Positions 51,225 through 61,903 are shown, counted from the stretch's first letter. The stretch: DNA of 64,000 nucleotides from Pyropia haitanensis (GCA_008729055.1 SDUX01000001.1:2072623-2136622), one strand, 5' to 3'. The notes: a model not told the origin generated them from the letters alone. Numbers and translations: made by a program.

Positions 51225-54200
51225 TCAGACGCGTCGCCGCTTCGGCCCCTGCCCCTCTTCATCTACGCCCGCCAGAGAGTCACCCCGCTCTGCCGCCGCC
51301 GCCCACGCCGGCACCGCAGCGGCGGGCCCAGCGGCGCACGGCGGTGGTGCCGCCCGCGAGCCGTGCCCGGCGGCGGCCGGGCCCTCCCGCGGCTGTCGTG
51401 GCAGCCGTGCCGCGCGCGACGCGCGCGGCGCGCGGGGCCGCCGCCCCGAGGGCGCCCCCGGCGGCGCCTCCGCGGGCAGCGCACCGACGGCAGCGGCGGT
51501 GGCAGCGGACGCAGGCCACGGCGGCGTCAGGCTGGCCCCACCGCCGGCGGGTCCACCCGCCGCGGCCACACCCAGCCGGGCGGCAACGGCGCTCGCCATC
51601 TCAATCGGAGGCGGCGGGCCACCCGCCGCCACCGACGGTCGCGGCCGCCACCGCCCCGCCGTGGGCGCGGGTCCCTCGTCGTCGCTCAGGATGGGGTCAT
51701 CCATCGCCCCGCCGTCGGGTTCCCTTGCCCGCCCGCCACCCTTGCCCGCCCGCCAGTCGTCCAGCACCGCCACAAGGTCGTCCAGCCCCGCCGCCCGGAC
51801 ACCACACGCGCGCAAGCCCGCCACGCTGGCCGGCCGTGCGGTCGCCACCGCCACCGCCAGGTGCGACGGCAGCAGCTCTTCGGGCGACACGCCCGCCGCC
51901 TCGGCCGCCGCGTCCCGCCAGCCATGAACGGCACTCAGCAGGACATGCAGGCGGGCGCGAGAGGCGGGCCCGACCGCCGGCGCGGTGGCCAGCGACCGCG
52001 CCCAGTCGAGGTAGATGGCCAGGATTGGGCCCGAGCCGGCGGCCACCTCGGAGGATGGAAGCACCGCCATGGCGTCAATGCCCGCCTCGACCAGCTCCCG
52101 CATCGGCCCGCCACCCGCCGACGGGGGCGGCGCCGCCGGCAGTGGCGCCGTGCCTGGGTGCGCGAGGAAGTCCCGACCCGCGGGCGTCAGCGGGAAGGTT
52201 GCGTACCGTACGGGGGGGCGCCGCGGGCCAGCATACTTTGTGTCCGACGCGCCGGACCGCAACAGGCCCGCCTCGACGACAGCGTTGAAGATAGAGCGGA
52301 AGTAGTCAACGTCCAGCGGCGTACCCGCAGGAGCCGCCGCCCGCGCCCGCCGAGTGGCCGCCACGCACGCCCGCTCTGCGGCCACCACATCGGGCGACAC
52401 AATCCTCCGGTCGATGCGCCCGTTATCTTGGGTGCGGTGAATGATGGAGGGGCGGCTGTAGCCATGGGCGGCAGGTCCGTCGGCCGCGCAAAGCAGCACA
52501 ACGAGGGCAGCGCGGTTCATCACAACGGGGCCGACGGGGCCGCCGCCGCCAGTGGCCCGCCCGCGAACGCGGCGGGCGGGTACGCTGCCCACCGGCGGCG
52601 GATTGCACACGTCACACGCGCCTGTGCCGGGCGGACAGCGGTCAAAAGAGGGTGTCTCCCCGTAGAGCCGCATCAGCGCCACCCGCCGACAAACCGACGT
52701 GTCGTGCGCGTAGTTGCGCAGGGCCTCCACGCTCGCGGCCATGGCCACCTTGCTCTGCGCCGACAGGCCCTTCATGTAAAAGTTGGACAGGTACGCGGAG
52801 AAGTCCGCCTGAGACGCCACCATCAGACACCGCGCCGGCCGCCCGTCCCGCCCCGCCCGCCCCGCCTGCTGCATGTACTCGGCCACCGTCTTGGGTGGGC
52901 CAAGCATCACAATCGACCGCACGTCGGGCCGGTCAATGCCCATCCCAAACGCTACCGTCGCGACCACCACCGTCGCGATACCCTGCGCGAACTGGCGGTG
53001 CGTCTCGGCGCGCTCCGCCAAGCTGAGGCCCGCGTGATACCGCCGTACCCGCACCGGTGCAGCCGACGGCCCACCGCCGCGCGCCGCCCCCCCAGTGGGT
53101 CGCGCCCGGCGCACCCGCTGCGTCAGCGTCTCGTGGACGGCCTCACAGTGCTTGCGGGTCATGACATAAATGATGGTGGATTCAGGGCGCACGAGCAGCT
53201 CCGCCGCCAGCCGGTCCACCACCGCCGCCTTGCCATCCGCACCTGCGTCCAGCGTCTGCACGCAAAGGGCGAGGTTGGTCCGGTCAAAGGAGGCAGCCGC
53301 CACGTGCGGGTCGTGCAGGTGAAGCAGCGAGCAAATGTCGGCCCGGTGATCGGGCGCCGCCGTGGCGGTAAGGGCCATCAGCGGGACGCCTGGAAGGCTG
53401 CCACGCAGGCCGGTGAGGCACCCATAGTCCTTTCGGAACGCTTCGCCCCACTGCAGGATGCAGTGCGCCTCGTCAATGGCGATCAGCGCGAGGCGGCCCG
53501 AACGGCGGAGGGCGTCCAGCCGGGGCACCGTCGCCCCGTCCATGACCTTTTCCGGGGACAGGAACACGACAGGGCGCTCACCCGCCATGGCGGCAGCCTC
53601 CTCCCCCGCGTCGGCCTGTGCGCTGCCGAGGTAGGTGGCCAGGGGGGTCGCGACCGAGCCGCCAATGGTGGCATTGATCTTGGCAGCCTGGTCGACCATC
53701 AACGATATCAACGGAGACACCACCACGACGACCCGCCGGCGGTTCAACAGCGCGGGAAGAATAAAGCAGAGGCTCTTGCCAGCACCCGTTGCCCAAAACA
53801 CACAAGTGTCCCGGCCGCTCAGGACGGCCTCGATGACGCCCCGCTGGCCAGGCCGGAAGCTGGAGTACCCAAAGTACTGGTGCAGGGTGCGGGAAAGGGC
53901 GTCGCCGGCCGCGCCGTCGTCGTCAACACCCTCCGCGGCACCGGCCGCCGGACACGCCGCACCGGACGCAGGCGTCACGTGGGGGCCCCCATCGACATCG
54001 ACCACCTCTGATGAAGAAAGGCGAGATGACGGAAGGCGGTCGACATCAATCACTCCGTTGACGCCGCCGTCGCCGTCGCCGTCGCTCGCCGTCGCCGCCC
54101 CGCTAGTGGCGGGCGTCCGCGCGACTGCCGCACGTGCAGACGCAGCGGCTAGGTCCACGGAGAGGAAGAGGTCGTCATCTCCATCGTCCAGCAGTGACAT
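51225..54200 (-). CDS. RECQ: RecQ-family DNA helicase
   Basis: 991 residues, intronless; ATP-dependent 3'-5' helicase acting in recombination repair and replication-fork restart. In order: an acidic N-terminus (MSLLDDGDDDLFLSVDL); motif 0 and Walker A (FGYSSFRPGQ, WATGAGKSLCF); SPLISLMVDQ; DEAH box (IDEAHCILQWGEAFRKDY); LTATA; helicase lobe 2 with YHAGLSLAERAETHRQF, VATVAFGMGIDRPDVRSIV and QQAGRAGRDG; the RQC zinc site (VCRRVALMRLYGE and CPPGTGACDVCNPP); a winged-helix region; an HRDC-like helical domain (LHVLLSAVHGWRDAAAEAAG, SHLAVAVATARPAS); and a long Ala/Pro tail. The ATG at 54200 is the first true one; upstream open frame lacks ATG. RQC and HRDC together suggest a BLM/SGS1 or bacterial-type RecQ rather than the short RECQ1 form. 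No exonuclease domain. Confidence 0.92.
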   Translation of the reverse strand: MSLLDDGDDDLFLSVDLAAASARAAVARTPATSGAATASDGDGDGGVNGVIDVDRLPSSRLSSSEVVDVDGGPHVTPASGAACPAAGAAEGVDDDGAAGDALSRTLHQYFGYSSFRPGQRGVIEAVLSGRDTCVFWATGAGKSLCFILPALLNRRRVVVVVSPLISLMVDQAAKINATIGGSVATPLATYLGSAQADAGEEAAAMAGERPVVFLSPEKVMDGATVPRLDALRRSGRLALIAIDEAHCILQWGEAFRKDYGCLTGLRGSLPGVPLMALTATAAPDHRADICSLLHLHDPHVAAASFDRTNLALCVQTLDAGADGKAAVVDRLAAELLVRPESTIIYVMTRKHCEAVHETLTQRVRRARPTGGAARGGGPSAAPVRVRRYHAGLSLAERAETHRQFAQGIATVVVATVAFGMGIDRPDVRSIVMLGPPKTVAEYMQQAGRAGRDGRPARCLMVASQADFSAYLSNFYMKGLSAQSKVAMAASVEALRNYAHDTSVCRRVALMRLYGETPSFDRCPPGTGACDVCNPPPVGSVPARRVRGRATGGGGPVGPVVMNRAALVVLLCAADGPAAHGYSRPSIIHRTQDNGRIDRRIVSPDVVAAERACVAATRRARAAAPAGTPLDVDYFRSIFNAVVEAGLLRSGASDTKYAGPRRPPVRYATFPLTPAGRDFLAHPGTAPLPAAPPPSAGGGPMRELVEAGIDAMAVLPSSEVAAGSGPILAIYLDWARSLATAPAVGPASRARLHVLLSAVHGWRDAAAEAAGVSPEELLPSHLAVAVATARPASVAGLRACGVRAAGLDDLVAVLDDWRAGKGGGRAREPDGGAMDDPILSDDEGPAPTAGRWRPRPSVAAGGPPPPIEMASAVAARLGVAAAGGPAGGGASLTPPWPASAATAAAVGALPAEAPPGAPSGRRPRAPRASRAARLPRQPREGPAAAGHGSRAAPPPCAAGPAAAVPAWAAAAERGDSLAGVDEEGQGPKRRRV

Positions 54201-54657
54201 GGCGCATGGTGCGCGAAAGGGCAGCACGGGAGGCCAGAAGTGGGGGTTGGTGATGGGAGACGTGTGATGGTGGGAACGCAGACGGCGCCCGACTGGTTGA
54301 CCCACACGACGCCACGTGCGAGCCGCTCGGATGCAAGCAGTGCCGGTTTCATGGACGCAAACCCTCCTTTCCTGAAGTCAGTTTCGGATGACTAAGTGCT
54401 TCTGTTAGAGGCAGAGAATCTAAGTCCTATCTTGAAGGGACAGTGGGAGAGGCCACGGAGTGGTTGGTGGGCGCCACCCGTCCGCGCAGAGAACACGTCC
54501 AGACCGCGTTTGTACGCAGTACCGTCCAAGGTGCGCGCTGCCGCTGCCGTCATCGCGAGCCCCGTCTGCCTTTTCGCGCCTCTCGCTCTCTGGTCATCCT
54601 CATCCCCGTTCCGCTTTGACTGTCTCTCCCTTCCGCTCCCCCCCCTTGTCGCCCAGC
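54201..54657. other. Divergent promoter region, RecQ / calmodulin-like
   Basis: 457 bp between two divergent starts, so it probably contains both promoters. A pyrimidine-rich stretch (54575-54655) directly precedes the calmodulin-like ATG. No canonical TATA box was seen. Confidence 0.5.
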
Positions 54658-55110
54658 ATGCCCCTCAGTGCCGCGGAAATGACCAACCTGACCGAGGCGT
54701 TTTCTCTGTTTGAGAGCCCCCCGGGCGGCGGCCTGATGCCCGCGGCCTCCCTCGGCACCGTCCTCCGTGCGCTAGGCTACCACCCCACCCAAGCGGCCGT
54801 CGCGGCGGCCGCCCGCGAAGCCGACGCGGACGGCGACGGCTACCTGCTCCTCGCCGAGGTCGTTGCCGCCGTCACCGCCGCGGCCGCGTCCGCGTCTGGG
54901 CGGCTGACCACCGACGACCTGCGCGCCGCGTTTCGGGTGTTTGACAAGGACGGGTCTGGCACGCTGTCGGCCACCGAGCTCCGCGGCGTCCTCACCTCCA
55001 TGGGCGAGAAGATGACCGACGAGGAGGTGGACGAGATGCTCGCCGAGGCGGACGTGGACGGGGACGGGCGGATCAACTATGCCGAGTTTGCGACCCGGCT
55101 GCTGTCCTAG
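54658..55110 (+). CDS. Calmodulin-like EF-hand protein
   Basis: 150 residues, intronless, the length of calmodulin. Four EF-hand units are laid out as in calmodulin. Loop 1 ([12 protein letters not shown]) has lost the Ca2+ ligands; loops 2 ([12 protein letters not shown]), 3 ([12 protein letters not shown]) and 4 ([12 protein letters not shown]) keep acidic ligands at positions 1, 3, 5 and 12. The opening [14 protein letters not shown] and the linker [17 protein letters not shown] follow calmodulin, as does [20 protein letters not shown]. Divergence in the N-lobe marks it as a calmodulin-like sensor rather than canonical calmodulin; centrin is less likely because the basic N-terminal extension is missing. 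Targets unknown. Confidence 0.9.
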   Translation: MPLSAAEMTNLTEAFSLFESPPGGGLMPAASLGTVLRALGYHPTQAAVAAAAREADADGDGYLLLAEVVAAVTAAAASASGRLTTDDLRAAFRVFDKDGSGTLSATELRGVLTSMGEKMTDEEVDEMLAEADVDGDGRINYAEFATRLLS

Positions 55111-55764
55111 GGCCCCCGCCGCCGCCGCGGTGGTGGAGGAGGAAGAGTGAGCTCTGGGGGTGGGGGGGTGGCGGGGTGGGGGAGTGGGGGGAGTGGGAGA
55201 GTGGGATGGTCAAGGGGGGGAGGAGCAGGTGGAGGCGTGCGAGAGAGAGAGCCGGCGCGCGCGGATGCGAGCTGCCAACCCGGGGAGCGCGCTGCCCGTC
55301 GTATCGACCCCCGTACGCCACCGCCCCCCTCTAAACTGTCGGCTCCCCGACGCGGCCGCCCGCGGGCGGCGCCCGCCGCACCCGCCGGTCAACGCCAGCA
55401 GCGGCAGCCCGTCAGCGGCGCGCGACGCGGGACCACCCGCAGCGGCGGCCGCCGCCGCGTCCACCCCGCCGCGTCGTCGACACGACACGCCCGCGGCGGC
55501 ACCGCCGCCGGTGCGGGCGCGCGGCGCGGCGCACCCGGACGCTGGACGCGGGGGGCGGGGCGGCACGGCGGCACCGCCCCCCCCCCCCCCCCCCCCCCTC
55601 GCCCGCCCCGCCCGCCACCACCGCCGGGCGGCCAGCGCCGCGTCGGCCGCGGCGGCGGCGGCCGCCGCGGCGGGTCGCCGCCGCCGCGGGCGGCGGCGCC
55701 GGCGGGACCGCGCGGGCGGGGCGGCAGCGGCGGCGGCTGCCGCGCCGCGCGGCGGTGGCGGTGG

Positions 55765-55813
<49 letters not shown>

Positions 55814-56242
55814 ACGCCCCCGCCGACGGCGGCGGCACGCCCCCGCCGGCGCGCGGGCGGACAGCGGCACGCGGCGGGCGGGCTCCCGCCGGCGGCGCCG
55901 TCCCGGGCAAAGGCGGGCGGCCGCCCGGCTGCGCGTGCGGGGCCGGTCACGACGCGTGCCCTCCCCCCCCCCCGCCCCCCCCCCCACCCCCACCCCCCCT
56001 TTGGTCCTCAGCGTGTGTCGGTCACGCGGGAGCGGTCCAGCCGGGGCGGCGGGGGGGGGGGGGGGGGGACGACGCCCCGCCGCGTCGGCGCGTACAGGAG
56101 CGGCGGCAACGCCCCCCCCCCCGCCCCGCCGCCGCCGCCGCTGCGGCGGCTGCCGACCCCCCGCCCGCCGCGGCACGCGCCGCGCCGCGCCGCGCCGCAC
56201 CGCGCGGCGCGGCGCGGCGCGGCGCGGCGGCGGGGCGGCGCC

Positions 56243-56289
<47 letters not shown>

Positions 56290-56370
56290 GCCGCCGCGCC
56301 CGTTGACCACCACCCGCGCGCGCCGGCGGCGGGCGCGCCGGTGGCAACGGCGGCGACGGCGGCGGCGGCG

Positions 56371-56426
56371 GCGGGCGGGCGGGCGGGCGGGCGGGCGGGC
56401 GGGCGGGCGGGCGGGCGGGCGGGCGG
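56371..56426 (+). repeat. (GGGC)n tetranucleotide tract
   Basis: About fourteen tandem GGGC units, extending a GGC array on its left. Confidence 0.9.
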
Positions 56427-57315
56427 CCGCGGCGGCGGCGCCGCGGCGCCGCGGCTCGCCGCGGCGGCCGCCGTCGGGCCGCCACCCCCGCGCCGCCGCC
56501 GCCGCCGCGCCTCGGTGCGCGCCGCGGCCGCCGCGCGCCGTCGCCGCCCGCCCGCCGCGCGGTGGCGGCCGGCGTCATCGCGCCCGCCCCCCCCCCTCTT
56601 CCCGCCCGGTCGCCCGCGCCGGCGCGCGCGTCCGCCCCCCGCCGCCCGCCCCGCCGCGCCGCGCGGTTCGCCGCCGCGGCCGCGGCCCCCGCACCCCTCT
56701 TGTCCCCCCTGGCTGCGCGGCGTTCCCTCTCCCACTCCCCCTCCCCTCCTCTCCCGCTCCGCCGGGACGGTCGCAACCCCCCCCCTCCCCCCCCCCCCCC
56801 CCCACCCCCCAATCCCGCCCACCCCCCCCCCCCCCCCCCCGCCCGCACCGTGCCGGCCCCTACCCCGACGCCCGCCGCGGCGCGGTGGTCGTGGACGCTG
56901 CCAGTAGCGCCACCGACCAACCACCCGCCCCCCGCCGGCAGCCGCGGCACGGTCGCGCGGCGCACGCGCGGCCGCCCGTGGGGCCGGTCGTGTGCGCGCG
57001 CGCGGCGGCTGCGGCGGCCGCCGCCGCCGCGGCGGGGGGGAGTCGCGCCGACGCGGCGGCCGCCCGCGGCGCCGCGCGGTGGCGGTGGTGGCCGCGGCGG
57101 CGCCGCGCGGGCGGCGCGCCGCGTGTGCCGCGGCGTGGCGGCGTGGCGCCATGACCGCGGCGGGCGGGTGGTCCACGCGGTGGCCGCCGGGGTGCGTGGG
57201 GAGGCTCGCCGCATCGCCGGCTGGGGGGGGGGGGGGAGGGGGGGGGGGGGGGGCGTGTGGCGATGCGTGTGGGCGTGGCGGTGAGCTGGGGGGGTGGGGG
57301 GGAGGGGGGGGGACC

Positions 57316-57565
57316 GGCTGGAGGTGGAGGGAGGGGGAGCGGCTGGCAGTGGAGGGAGGGGGAGCGGCTAGAGGTGAGGGGAGGGGGAGCGGCTGGCAGT
57401 GGAGGGAGGGGGAGCGGCTAGAGGTGAGGGGAGGGGGAGCGGCTGGCAGTGGAGGGAGGGGGAGCGGCTAGAGGTGAGGGGAGGGAGAGCGGCTGGCAGT
57501 GGAGGGAGTGGGAGCGGCTAGAGGTGAGGGGAGGGGGAGCGGCTGGCAGTGTGGAGGGAGGCGGC
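57316..57565 (+). repeat. 25-bp minisatellite, ten units with 50-bp higher order
   Basis: Ten units of exactly 25 bp starting at 57316, 57341, 57366 and so on. Two variants alternate from the second unit on: one beginning GGCTGGCAGTGGAGGG and one beginning GGCTAGAGGTGAGGGG, both ending GGGGAGC or near. This makes a 50-bp higher-order repeat. The last unit is degenerate. Confidence 0.9.
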
Positions 57566-57850
57566 GCGGCTGCCGGGGGGGGGTGTGCTTGCGCAATGGA
57601 ACCGCCGGCGGCGCGGCGGCTGTAGGCGACGCGCCGTGGCTGGTAGCCGACGGGTGGACGATGGGGGAAGGACGGCTGGGGGGTGGTCCCCGGGAGGGGG
57701 GGGGGATGAGCACCGGGAGGTATGAGCGGGGGGGGGGGGGGGAGGTGTGCGCGGGGGCAGCATGGGTCGCGGTGGGGGACTGTATGGCGGGCGGTGGAGG
57801 TGGTCCTGTATCGTCGCCGGGGGGGGGGGGGCAGAGCGTAGCCGCAACGT

Positions 57851-57965
57851 CTGCTGTCGCTGCCGCTGCCGCTGCCGCTGCCGCTGCCGCTGCCGCTGCC
57901 GCTGCTGCTGCTGCTGCTGCTGCCGCTGCTGCTGCTGCTGCCGCTGTCGCTGCCGCTGCCGCTGG
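57851..57965 (+). repeat. (GCTGCC)n/(GCT)n array
   Basis: Hexanucleotide TGCCGC units grade into GCT triplets and back. It could encode Ser/Gly or Ala/Leu repeats, but lies in no supported gene. Confidence 0.85.
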
Positions 57966-58643
57966 GCGCCGCGGCCGGCGGGCGGGCGGGCGGGGACGCC
58001 CACGGGTTGCTTGCGTAGGGCGCCTTCCCGGTGGCGGCCGCCGCGCCTGCCGCGGCCGCTGACGTTGCCACGCCGCGCCGCCGGTCGGGCGGGGGGCAGG
58101 GGGGCGTGCGTTGTCGCGACGCCCGCAGGCGGCGCCGCCGGCAGCCGCCCGCGGCCGCCGGCTGCCGTCGCGTGCCGCCGGCCGCCCCGTGCGGCGGCGA
58201 CCGGGGGCGGCGGCGTGGGGGCGGCCGCCGGCGGCGGCGGCCGCTGCTCCCCCCCCCCGCCCCCCGCCGCCGCGGCGCCGCGCGCGGCGTGCTGCCGCGG
58301 TGGTCGTGCGGGGAGCTTAAGGGCGCCCCGGCGGCGGCCGCTGGGGGGAACGCCCCGCCGGTCGCCTACGCAACGACCCGCCGCTGTCGAGCCGCCCGCC
58401 CCGCGCCTGGCCGCCTCTCGCCGACCGCTGCCGAGCCCGCCGACCGCCTGTGGCGTCGTGTGCTTTCCATCCGCTTCCGCTTCTCGTCGCCCCCCCCCCC
58501 CCCTCGCCGACATCCCCCACCTGGTCGCTGTTCCAAGGCGCCGCCGCCCGCGCCGCTGTCGCTGGCCAGCCTTTCCCCCCCCCCCCCCTCCCCCCCCTGC
58601 TTTGCGAGTGTACGCTGCCGCTTGTTGCCGCTCTCCGTACACC

Positions 58644-58762
58644 ATGGGTGCCCTCCGCGTTGCCGTCGTAGCTGCCGCTGCGGCGGTCGCCGCGCTGGCC
58701 ACCCTCCCCGCCGCCGCCGCTGTGGCGGCGGCCGCCGCCACCGCCACCACCCCCTCTGCCGG

Positions 58763-58794
<32 letters not shown>

Positions 58795-59429
58795 TCCGCG
58801 CGGCCACCCCCGCGGTCGGCCCGCGGCCGACGCCCAAGACGATGCTCGTCACCCGCGCCGACGGCCGCGCGTGCATCGAGCGCTGGTGGGTGAGCGGCCG
58901 CCGCGACGGCCGGTGGACGTGGACGGACGCAACGTCGTGCTGCCCCCCCCGCCCCCCCCCCCGGACGGTCGTCTCGTACGACCGTGGCCGCCGGTGCACC
59001 GCGACGCAGCGGGTGTGTGGGCGGCGGCTCGGCGCCGCCGCCGCGTGCGAGTGGACCTGGTGCCCCGCCGGCCGCCGGTCGTGCGCGCCGCCGGCGTGCC
59101 CGCCGCGGCCGGCGGTGATGAAGCACCGGTGGGTCACCCGCACCGGCGAGCGGTGCGTCAAGACGTGGTCCGCGTGCGGGCGGGTGCTGTCGCGTGGCGC
59201 GTGCACGTGGAAGGGGTGCGACGTGGTCGCGTGCGCGCCGGCGTGTGCCAAGCCGGCGGTCAAGGTGGTCAAGAGCGAGACGCCGGACCGGGTGTGCTTG
59301 AACCACTGGTGGCCGACGCGCCTGTCGGTGGACACTGCCCACGACGGGATGCCCTGCCGGTGGGAGTGGGAGGACCGCCGCGAGTGCTGGTGCCGGGACG
59401 GGGACAAGGTGGCGTTTAAAAAGTGTTGA
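58644..59429 (+). CDS. Secreted protein of four Cys/Trp-rich modules, family unknown
   Basis: 261 residues, intronless. A hydrophobic Ala-rich signal (MGALRVAVVAAAAAVAALAT) and an Ala/Thr spacer precede four modules of about 35-45 residues. Each opens with a conserved frame of T/S-x-x-G/D-R-x-C and a central W, and ends in W-x-x-C-like pairs: DGRACIERWWVSG...WTWTDATSCC; DRGRRCTATQRVCGRR...CEWTWCPAGRRSC; TGERCVKTWSACGRV...CTWKGCDVVAC; and PDRVCLNHWWPTR...CRWEWEDRRECWC. It ends Phe-Lys-Lys-Cys. The even spacing suggests disulfide-stabilised repeat domains, perhaps carbohydrate- or wall-binding, but I know no family with this pattern and infer only secretion. The opposite strand is also open but gives no such regularity. 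Confidence 0.7.
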
Positions 59430-59769
59430 CGGGCGGCAGCGTGGGCGTGCGGGCTGCCAGGGTGGCGCGCGCGCGCGCGTGCTGGGCAGCGGCGCGCGCT
59501 GCGCCGTGGGGTACGGGCTGGCCGCGGGTGACGCGCGGCGCCGCGGGATGGGATGGGACGGGGAGGGCTACGGAGGGTGGCGCTGTCGGGTGCGAGTCGT
59601 TGGGTGGTAACAGGTGTGTACGGCTGTTTTTGAGTGCCGGTGGGGTTCTCGTTGTTTCGTTGTTGTTGTTTTTTTTGTTTCGCTGGAGGGCTCCACGACA
59701 CATACACACGCGCTGCGCCGGCGGCGGCGCCCGCGACGGACCCCTGTCCCCCCCCCCCACCCCCCCCCT
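59430..59769. other. Spacer between convergent Cys/Trp-repeat and recycling-factor genes
   Basis: 340 bp with both 3' flanks: a (GC)n patch at 59466-59480, T-rich sequence at 59668-59680 and a C run ending at 59768. No gene seen. Confidence 0.5.
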
Positions 59770-61705
59770 TCAGCTCTCCGCGGTGATGTCGGCGGTCTTG
59801 GCAGCCACGTCCGCGGCGACCGCGGCGAGCGCGCCCTCCACCGCCCGCTCCAGCGCCTTGGCCAGCACCTTGCGCCGCCGCTCGTCGTCGAGGCCGCGGA
59901 TGGCGTCGTGGAGGGGGCGCCGCGTCGCGCGGATGGCGATGCGCGCCGTCTCGCCGGCGCGGGCGGCGGTCTGGACGAACGGACGCGGCGGAAGATGGGG
60001 GGGGGGAGGGAGTGTGCGGGGGGAGGGCCGCGTCCGACGGGGCCAGCAACGGCCCCCACCCGCACGATGGGCACGCCATCCACCAAGACAACAACCGGCG
60101 GGAGCAATGGGCAGCCGCCACAGCCGACCAGCCGCGGTCGCCGACAAGGCATGTCAGTCCCTGGGACATCCGCAACCCCGCTAGCGCCGCCGAGCAGCCG
60201 CCGCTGTCCCCCCCCGCACGGCGCTGCCCCCCCCTTCCCCCCCCTCCTCTCTCAACCGCCGCCACCCCAGACAGCTTCCCAGCCGCACGCACCCACCGCA
60301 GCCCCACAGCACTACAAACGTTGCCGCCCCCACCGCCCCCCCCCCCCCCCCCCCCGCCCCCCCAGGCCCCCCGCCACCCCCCTTACCTTGGCCATCTCTG
60401 CCCGCGTCGCCGCCGACGCGCGGGGCACGCGGACGGTCAACCCCCCCCCCCCCCCCCCGGCGTCGGGTTGAGCCCCAGCCCCGCCCCGCGGATGGCCTTG
60501 TCCACCGCCCCGACCAGGCCCGGGTCGTGGACGCCCACCCGCAGGCCGCCGTCGCGGACCGCGACGGTCGCGAGGTCCGCCAAGGGCGCGACGCCCCCAT
60601 ACGCGGGCACCCGCACGGCTGCACGCAGGGCGCGGGGGGGAGGTGCGGCGGCGGGGGTGAGGCCGCGCGCAACGGGGCACGCTCAGACGGGGGGGGGGGG
60701 GATAGCCAAAGACCCAAAGGGAGCGGGGTGGGGGCCCCGACGGGCGCCCGCCGCGATGGGGGAGACGGTGCGTGACGACGGGCCGCGGCGCGCGTCAGTG
60801 ACCATCGACCGACGGGAGGTCCCGCGGGTGGCGCCCGCGGGGCGACGACGGCCCATCCACGGCGGCGCCGCCCGAGACAGGCGCCGCGACAGCAAGCAAA
60901 AGCGGCGGGCAGGGGCCGGCGCGACAGCCCGCAGCGACGGCGCGCCGTCGCGTCCTCCCCCCCCCCCACCCCACGTTCCCACGACACCAGCAAGCCCGCG
61001 CGGGCAGCAGGCGTGCAACCCCCCCCCCCCCCCCCCCCGCCACGGGGCGCCCGTCGGGGCGCCACGCAAGCGACCCGTGCGGTGGCACGTACCCCCCCCC
61101 CCCTCCCCCCCTCCACCCACGCGGCACGTACCATCGAGCAGCCCCGCGTGCGCGCCGTCCACCCGCAGCCGACCGAGCACACGGCGCAGGCCGCCGACGT
61201 GGTCGCCCATCCGCGCCGCCGCCGCGGCGATCGCCGCCTCATCCACGGCCGCCACGCCCGCCGCCACACCGGCCGCGTCCATCCCACCGCCCTCGCCCTC
61301 GCCCTCGCCCGCGGCGGCGGCGGCGGCGGCGGCGGCAGCGTCGGCGGCGGCGCCACCACGACGGCGGCGGTGGGGGGGCGCCGCCGCCCCGCCGCCGCCC
61401 GCTTTCTTCTTCTTGCCCCGCCGCGACGGCGCGGCGGCCGCGGCCGCGGCGGCTGGGGGGGGGGCGCGGGTGGCCACCGCCGCCGGCCGGGGGGGGGGGG
61501 GTCACCACGCAGGTGAGCGCCCGCCGCGGGGGAAGGGGGGGGGGGAGACCGCCGGTGGGGGGGGGGGGGGGGTGGCGCCGCCGCCGGCTGCCGCCGCCGC
61601 CGCCGCCGCTGCTGCCGCCGCTGCTGCTGCCGCCGCCGCCGGTGGCAGCCGCCCCACGGCGGCCGGCCGGCCGAGGAGGCGCCGCAGCGGGGTGGCCGCC
61701 AGCAT
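59770..61705 (-). CDS. frr: Organellar ribosome recycling factor (RRF), at least three exons, frame switches at homopolymers
   Basis: RRF with EF-G splits post-termination ribosomes in bacteria-like organelles. The start at 61705 gives an Arg-rich leader (MLAATPLRRLLGRPAAVGRL) and poly-Ala, more mitochondrial than plastid in style. The exon ending at 61132 carries KKKKAGGGG and RMGDHVGGLRRVLGRLRVDG-AHAGLLD, matching the RRF N-terminal helix. Exon 60618-60387 has VRVPAYGGVAPLADLATVAV, VDKAIRGAGLGLNPTP, and, after an 18-base C run (60441-60458) needing a frame change, LTVRVPRASAATRAEMAK. Exon 59970-59770 has ARIAIRATRRPLHDAIRGLD and the C-terminal helix. Donors are GTACGT (61131) and GTAAGG (60386); acceptors CAG. 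The join between the leader and 61480 crosses more G runs and may hide another intron. Confidence 0.85.
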
Positions 61706-61903
61706 GGTGTCTCTGCGCGTCGGCCGGGCGCACCAGGAGGGGGGACGAGCGGGGACGGGGCGGCCAAGGCCGCGGGGGGGAGGGTCGACCGCCGCCAGTG
61801 GGGCCCGCAGGTGCCGCGGCCGGTCGACGGGCACGACCGCCGGCGGGGGCTGCGCGATCCCGCGGCGCGTCCACGAGCCGCCCAGCAATGGACGAAACAG
61901 TCG

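Larger units (their letters stand above)
55111..58643. other. 3.5-kb GC-repeat desert
   Basis: GCC/GGC arrays (55640-55820, 56220-56285), C and G homopolymers (55578-55598, 56051-56068, 56790-56810), a (GGGC)n tract, a 25-bp minisatellite and a GCTGCC array. Very long open frames on both strands reflect composition. 57.9-58.5 kb has Arg/Pro-rich frames without a family signature. The end is the leader of the Cys/Trp-repeat gene. No gene is supported. Confidence 0.6.

Noticed and set aside
55160..57214. 600-plus-codon open frames on both strands
   Set aside because: Poly-Arg/Pro/Ala/Gly translations from GCC/GGC arrays; no motif.
58317..59342. Open frame antisense to the Cys/Trp-repeat gene
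   Set aside because: No signal, no repeats and no regular Cys pattern; the plus strand shows all three.
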